DNA of 10,758 bases. It comes from an uncultured Collinsella sp. (GTDB lineage: Bacteria > Actinomycetota > Coriobacteriia > Coriobacteriales > Coriobacteriaceae). The position numbers were made by a program, and so were the translations under genes. The notes beneath the pieces were generated by a model. The model was not told where the DNA came from. It searched no databases and worked only from the letters and a program-made list of their open reading frames with translations. Where the stretch lies: assembly GCA_900547285.1 (NCBI GenBank), contig URGF01000062.1:1-10758 (forward strand), written 5' to 3'. Below are positions 7,086 to 10,758 of this stretch, one piece after another; the first letter of the stretch is position 1, and the number at the start of each line of letters is the position of its first letter.

Positions 7086-7565
7086 ATGGCCAAATCCATT
7101 CAACATAACGTGGCCTACGTTGCCTGCGGAAGCGGTTGCGCCTCCGCAGGCGGCGACGCCCGCTGCAGCGAAGGCTGCATTGGCTGTGGCGCCTGCGTCA
7201 CGGCCTGCCCCCACGGTGCCATTGCGCTGGTCGATGGCATCGCCCGCGTGGATCGCTCCAAGTGCACGGGCTGTGGCCTGTGCGGCATGGCGTGCCCGCA
7301 GCGCGTGATTGCCTTCGTTCCCGGCTACCAGAACATCCTGGTGCGCTGCAACAACACCGATAAGGGCGCCATTGCGCGCAAGATCTGCGACACGAGCTGC
7401 ATCGGTTGCGGCATGTGCGCCAAAAAGTGCCCTGCCGGCGCTATCCGCATCGAGGACAACTGCGCCCATATCGACGGCGTGGACTGCCTGTCGTGCGGCA
7501 TGTGCGCTGTCGTCTGCCCGCATGGCGCCATCCACGACCGCACCGGCATCGCCGCCGGCGTGTAG
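7086..7565 (+). CDS. Soluble four-cluster [4Fe-4S] ferredoxin, RnfB-like
   Basis: A 159-residue protein with 22 cysteines. Four standard motifs C-x2-C-x2-C-x3-CP begin at C31, C60, C105 and C134, predicting four [4Fe-4S] clusters in two ferredoxin pairs. The stretch ILVRCNNTDKGAIARKICD (84-102), between the pairs, is the hallmark linker of the RnfB Fe-S half. Unlike RnfB there is no N-terminal membrane helix, so it should be a cytoplasmic electron carrier. It starts 11 bases after ygfK, behind a weak GGCGAG, and ends 12 bases before the Mo hydroxylase, so the three are almost certainly co-transcribed. It probably shuttles electrons between YgfK and the hydroxylase or a ferredoxin pool. E. coli clusters carry a similarly sized Fe-S protein (YgfS), but I cannot claim orthology. 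The remaining cysteines (14, 18, 27, 88, 101, 126) are unassigned. Confidence 0.88.
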   Translation: MAKSIQHNVAYVACGSGCASAGGDARCSEGCIGCGACVTACPHGAIALVDGIARVDRSKCTGCGLCGMACPQRVIAFVPGYQNILVRCNNTDKGAIARKICDTSCIGCGMCAKKCPAGAIRIEDNCAHIDGVDCLSCGMCAVVCPHGAIHDRTGIAAGV

Positions 7566-7577
7566 AAGGGAATCACC

Positions 7578-10355
7578 ATGGCACAGGAATTCACTTTTAC
7601 CGTTAACGGCGTCGAGCGCACGACGACGGAGAATAAACCGCTGCTGCGCTACCTGCGCGACGACCTGCATATCCATTCCGCCAAGGACGGCTGCTCCGAA
7701 GGTGCTTGCGGTACCTGCACCATCCATGTGGACGGTGCGGCCGTCAAGGCGTGCGTGCTGACCACCGCTCTTGCCGCCGGTCGCAACATCGTGACCGTCG
7801 AGGGCCTGCCCGAGGACGTGCGCGAGGCCTTTGTGTACGCCTTTGGCGCCGTGGGCGCCGTGCAGTGCGGTTTTTGCATTCCCGGCATGGTCATGGCGGG
7901 CGCAGCGCTCATCGCCGAGGACCCCGAGCCCACCGAGGAGCAGATTAAGTACGCCATTCGCGGTAACGTCTGCCGCTGCACCGGCTACAAAAAGATTATC
8001 GAGGGCATTTCGCTGGCCGCTGCGGTGCTTCGCGGCGAAAAGCAGATTGACGAGGGCCTGGAGCGCGGCGACGACTACGGTGTGGGCAAGCGCGCCTTCC
8101 GTATCGACGTGCGCAAGAAGGTGCTCGGCGAGGGCAAGTATCCCGACGACATCGACGAGCTCGATCAGCCAGGCCTGACCTATGCCAGCGCCGTGCGCTC
8201 CAAGTATCCGCGCGCCCGTGTGCTCTCCATCGATACCTCCAAGGCCGAGGCCCTGCCCGGCGTGGTGGGGATCCTGCGCGCCGAGGACGTGCCGGTCAAC
8301 CAGGTCGGCCACCTTATCCAGGACTGGGACGTCATGATCGCCCAGGGCGATATCACCCGCTGCGCGGGCGATGCCATCGTGCTGGTGGTTGCCGAGGACG
8401 AGGCGACGCTCGAGAAGGCCAAGAAGCTCGTAAAGATCGATTACGAGCCGCTGAAGCCCGTGCGCAACATTGTCGAGGCCAGGGCTGCCGACGCCCCGCG
8501 TCTGCACGACAGCTTCTTTGCCTTTGGCAACACGGTGGAGCTCAAGGACAACGTGTGCCAGAGCCGCCATGTGACGCGCGGCGACGCCGCCAAGGCGCTG
8601 GCAGAGAGCGCGTTCACCGTGACGCAGCGCTTTACCACGCCCTTTACCGAGCATGCCTTCTTGGAGCCCGAGTGCGCCGTTGCCTTCCCGTACAAGAACG
8701 GCGTCAAGGTGCAGTCGACCGACCAGGGTGCCTACGACACGCGCAAAGAGTGTGCCCACATGTTTGGCTGGGATAGCGAGCCCGAGCGCGTGGTCGTCGA
8801 GACCATGCTCGTGGGTGGCGGCTTTGGCGGCAAGGAGGACGTGTCCATCCAGCACCTGGCCGCGCTCGCCGCATATAAGTTCCAGCGTCCCGTGAAGTGC
8901 AAACTCACGCGCGCCGAGTCGCTCGCGTTCCATCCCAAGCGCCACGCCATGGACGGCACCTTTACACTGGGTTGCGACGTCGAGGGCAACTTTACCGGTC
9001 TGGATTGCGAGATCAATTTTGATACCGGCGCCTACGCGTCGCTGTGCGGCCCGGTGCTCGAGCGCGCCTGCACGCACGCCGTCGGCCCCTACAAGTACCA
9101 GAACACCGACATTCGCGGCTTTGGCTACTACACCAACAACCCGCCCGCCGGCGCGTACCGCGGCTTTGGCGTTTGCCAGTCCGAGTTTGCGCTCGAGAGC
9201 CTGATCGACCTGCTGGCAGAAAAGGTCGGCCTGGATCCGTGGGAGATTCGCTACCGAAACGCTATCGAGCCGGGCGAGGTTTTGCCCAACGGCCAGATTG
9301 CCGACTGCTCCACGGCGCTTAAGGAGACGCTGCTCGAGGTCAAGGATGCCTACTACGCGCATCCCGGACACGCTGGCATTGCCTGCGCCATGAAGAATGC
9401 CGGTGTGGGCGTGGGCCTGCCCGATGCCGGCCGCTGCAAGATTCGCGTCGAGGGTGGCCGCGCCGTGGTCTACGCCGCCACGTCCGACATCGGCCAGGGC
9501 TGCAACACGGTCTTTTTGCAGGACGTTGCCGAGGCATGCGGTCTGCCGCTGAGCTGCATCGCCAACGGCGAGTGCTCCACCGAGAACGCTCCCGACTCCG
9601 GCACCACGTCTGGTTCGCGCCAGACGGTCGTGACCGGCGAGGCCGTGCGCGGCGCCGCCTTCCTGCTGCGCGATGCCATGGTTGGCATCGAGGCCGGCAA
9701 GCCTGCGCCTACCGCCCCGGTGAGCGCGCACGGCGACGGCGTCAAGATCGAGTACGACGACGGTCGCGCCTATCAGCTGCGCACGCAGGAACTCGTCGCC
9801 GGCCAGGGCATGCATCCTCAGGATCCCGCGGCCGCCATCAAGGCGCTCGAGGGATGCGAGTTTGGCTACGTGTACCTGGAGCCGACCGACAAGCTGGGCG
9901 CCGATGTTCCCAACCCCAAGAGCCACATCTGCTACGGTTTTGCCACACATGTGGTCATTCTGGATGATGACGGCCGCGTGAGCGAGATCTATGCCGCGCA
10001 CGATTCCGGCAAGGTGGTCAACCCCATCTCGATCCAAGGTCAGATCGAAGGCGGCGTGCTTATGGGCATGGGCTATGCGCTTACCGAGGACTGGCCGCTT
10101 AAGGACTGCGTACCCCAGGCAAGGTACGGTACGCTCGGACTGTTCCGTGCACCCGAGATTCCGGATATCCATGCCATCTACGTGGAGAAGGACGAGCTGC
10201 TGCCCGTGGCATACGGCGGCAAGGGCATCGGCGAGATCGCAACTATCCCCACGGCGCCCGCCGTGCAGAACGCCTACCGCGCGTTTGACGGCAAGCTGCG
10301 TCCAAATCTGCCCATGGTGGATACGCCCTACAGCCGCGTCCGCAACCGCGGGTAG
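7578..10355 (+). CDS. xdhD: Selenium-dependent xanthine dehydrogenase / XdhD-type Mo hydroxylase (fused [2Fe-2S] and Mo subunits)
   Basis: A 925-residue fusion. The N-terminus has a plant-type [2Fe-2S] site (C39, C44, C47, C59) and a helical [2Fe-2S] site (C97, C100, C132, C134). From about residue 170 the xanthine-dehydrogenase-type Mo domain follows, with GGGFGGKED (413-421), HPKRH (452-456), GAYRGFG (525-531), the pterin-contacting GQG (639-641) and GKGIGE, whose E886 matches the catalytic Glu. Family members occur in genomes with selenium-cofactor markers and hydroxylate purines such as xanthine or hypoxanthine, or run in reverse on urate. Selenium would be a labile Mo ligand, not selenocysteine; no in-frame TGA is needed. 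There is no FAD domain and no FAD subunit gene beside it, unlike classical XDH. GAAGGGA at 7565-7571 supports the ATG. The exact purine cannot be told from sequence, and the gene symbol is by resemblance to the E. coli cluster. Confidence 0.9.
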   Translation: MAQEFTFTVNGVERTTTENKPLLRYLRDDLHIHSAKDGCSEGACGTCTIHVDGAAVKACVLTTALAAGRNIVTVEGLPEDVREAFVYAFGAVGAVQCGFCIPGMVMAGAALIAEDPEPTEEQIKYAIRGNVCRCTGYKKIIEGISLAAAVLRGEKQIDEGLERGDDYGVGKRAFRIDVRKKVLGEGKYPDDIDELDQPGLTYASAVRSKYPRARVLSIDTSKAEALPGVVGILRAEDVPVNQVGHLIQDWDVMIAQGDITRCAGDAIVLVVAEDEATLEKAKKLVKIDYEPLKPVRNIVEARAADAPRLHDSFFAFGNTVELKDNVCQSRHVTRGDAAKALAESAFTVTQRFTTPFTEHAFLEPECAVAFPYKNGVKVQSTDQGAYDTRKECAHMFGWDSEPERVVVETMLVGGGFGGKEDVSIQHLAALAAYKFQRPVKCKLTRAESLAFHPKRHAMDGTFTLGCDVEGNFTGLDCEINFDTGAYASLCGPVLERACTHAVGPYKYQNTDIRGFGYYTNNPPAGAYRGFGVCQSEFALESLIDLLAEKVGLDPWEIRYRNAIEPGEVLPNGQIADCSTALKETLLEVKDAYYAHPGHAGIACAMKNAGVGVGLPDAGRCKIRVEGGRAVVYAATSDIGQGCNTVFLQDVAEACGLPLSCIANGECSTENAPDSGTTSGSRQTVVTGEAVRGAAFLLRDAMVGIEAGKPAPTAPVSAHGDGVKIEYDDGRAYQLRTQELVAGQGMHPQDPAAAIKALEGCEFGYVYLEPTDKLGADVPNPKSHICYGFATHVVILDDDGRVSEIYAAHDSGKVVNPISIQGQIEGGVLMGMGYALTEDWPLKDCVPQARYGTLGLFRAPEIPDIHAIYVEKDELLPVAYGGKGIGEIATIPTAPAVQNAYRAFDGKLRPNLPMVDTPYSRVRNRG

Positions 10356-10361
10356 GGTGGG

Positions 10362-10395
10362 GCGCGGACGGCCATTGCTGACAGATCGTCCGCGC
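10362..10395 (+). other. Stem-loop after the hydroxylase gene, possible operon 3' end
   Basis: GCGCGGACG (10362-10370) pairs perfectly with CGTCCGCGC (10387-10395) around a 16-base loop, starting six bases after the stop codon. No T-run follows, so intrinsic termination is doubtful; it may mark or protect the 3' end. Its GCGGACG/CGTCCGC core is shared with the hairpin after the permease. Confidence 0.45.
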
Positions 10396-10440
10396 TCAAC
10401 ATCAACTGTATATGCCGTGCCTTCCATCGCCCCTCGGTCA

Positions 10441-10476
10441 CAACAAAAGCCCGACCCCTCTTTCGAAGGGCCGGGC
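10441..10476 (-). terminator. Intrinsic terminator for the minus-strand SDR gene
   Basis: On the minus strand GCCCG and CGGGC close a GC-rich stem with an inner CCCT/AGGG helix (10449-10476, small internal asymmetry), followed directly by TTTTGTTG (10448-10441). It lies about 90 bases past the SDR stop. On the plus strand no T-tract follows, so it is not a good terminator for the purine operon. Confidence 0.7.
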
Positions 10477-10563
10477 AGGAGGCATTGGATTATATGAGGC
10501 AGAACCAAAAAACCGCCGCATCGCTCAATCGCCCAAGCGCCGCGGTGTGTGCGGCAACCATGT

Positions 10564-10758
10564 CTAGGCGGTCATGCCACCGTCGACGATGAGCTGCGTT
10601 CCCGTTACGTAGCTGGAATCATCGCTCGCAAAGAACACGGCGACCGTGCCAATCTCACGCGGCTCTCCGCCGCGACCCATGGGAATCTTTGCCAGCGTGT
10701 ATTGGGTGAATTCGCCGTCGCGCGGCATCATCTCGGAGAAGATCGTTCCGGGACAGAT
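10564..10758 (-). CDS. Short-chain dehydrogenase/reductase, C-terminal part (5' end outside window)
   Basis: The last 64 codons of a minus-strand gene ending in TAG at 10564-10566. The translation has the typical classical-SDR C-terminus: a CPGTI segment just after the catalytic region, PMGRGGEPREIG, VFFASDDSSYVTGTQL and the ending IVDGGMTA, where DGG closes the Rossmann sheet. The catalytic Ser, Tyr and Lys and the cofactor-binding glycines would lie upstream, outside the window. It is probably an NAD(P)-dependent oxidoreductase of the FabG-like type, with unknown substrate. It converges on the purine cluster and has its own terminator, so a shared function is not implied. Confidence 0.88.
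   Translation of the reverse strand: MCPGTIFSEMMPRDGEFTQYTLAKIPMGRGGEPREIGTVAVFFASDDSSYVTGTQLIVDGGMTA

Noticed and set aside
7578..10355. Possible selenocysteine codon in the selenium-dependent hydroxylase
   Set aside because: The frame is open from start to a TAG stop with no internal TGA. Selenium in this family is a labile cofactor ligand, not an encoded residue.
7050..10508. Open frame of about 1150 codons antisense to the Mo hydroxylase and ferredoxin genes
   Set aside because: Same codon-bias artefact. It crosses two real genes and has no recognisable domain or ribosome binding site.
1..10758. CRISPR arrays, tRNA/rRNA genes, insertion sequences, phage attachment sites
   Set aside because: No regularly spaced repeats, cloverleaf-like sequence, transposase motifs or terminal inverted repeats with target duplications were seen on either strand.

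Overview
The window is a GC-rich bacterial segment holding most of a purine-catabolism cluster of the selenium-dependent molybdenum hydroxylase (SDMH) type. The dense Fe-S proteins, the YheO/DauR-like regulator, the GC-rich codon use and the gene content fit an anaerobic gut Actinobacterium of the class Coriobacteriia (Collinsella-like). That taxonomic call is inference, not something a marker gene proves here.

Layout, left to right. A minus-strand YheO/DauR-type PAS-HTH regulator (1-628, cut by the window edge) is divergent from a plus-strand series. The AT-rich gap 629-980 contains a 12-bp perfect palindrome and a credible sigma70-type promoter overlapped by a Fur-like box. Then come an NCS2 purine permease (981-2375), the aminohydrolase SsnA (2571-3926), the three-domain flavin/Fe-S protein YgfK (4075-7074), a small four-cluster ferredoxin resembling the Fe-S half of RnfB (7086-7565), and a fused [2Fe-2S]/molybdopterin hydroxylase of the Se-dependent xanthine dehydrogenase/XdhD type (7578-10355). 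The right edge carries the C-terminal end of a minus-strand short-chain dehydrogenase (10564-10758) with its own intrinsic terminator.

How the parts fit (family knowledge plus inference): the permease imports a purine such as xanthine, urate or hypoxanthine. The Mo hydroxylase exchanges electrons with the purine ring through two [2Fe-2S] clusters. It has no FAD domain and no separate FAD subunit is encoded here, so YgfK (FAD and NAD(P) folds, several Fe-S sites) and the polyferredoxin are the obvious electron partners. SsnA is a metal-dependent deaminase/hydrolase regularly found with SDMH genes. The selenium-cofactor genes (selD, yqeB, yqeC) and the later ring-opening genes are not in the window. 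The last three genes are tightly packed (gaps of 11 and 12 nt). The two long gaps, permease-ssnA and ssnA-ygfK, are filled with strong stem-loops lacking a U-tract, which may set the relative expression of the segments.
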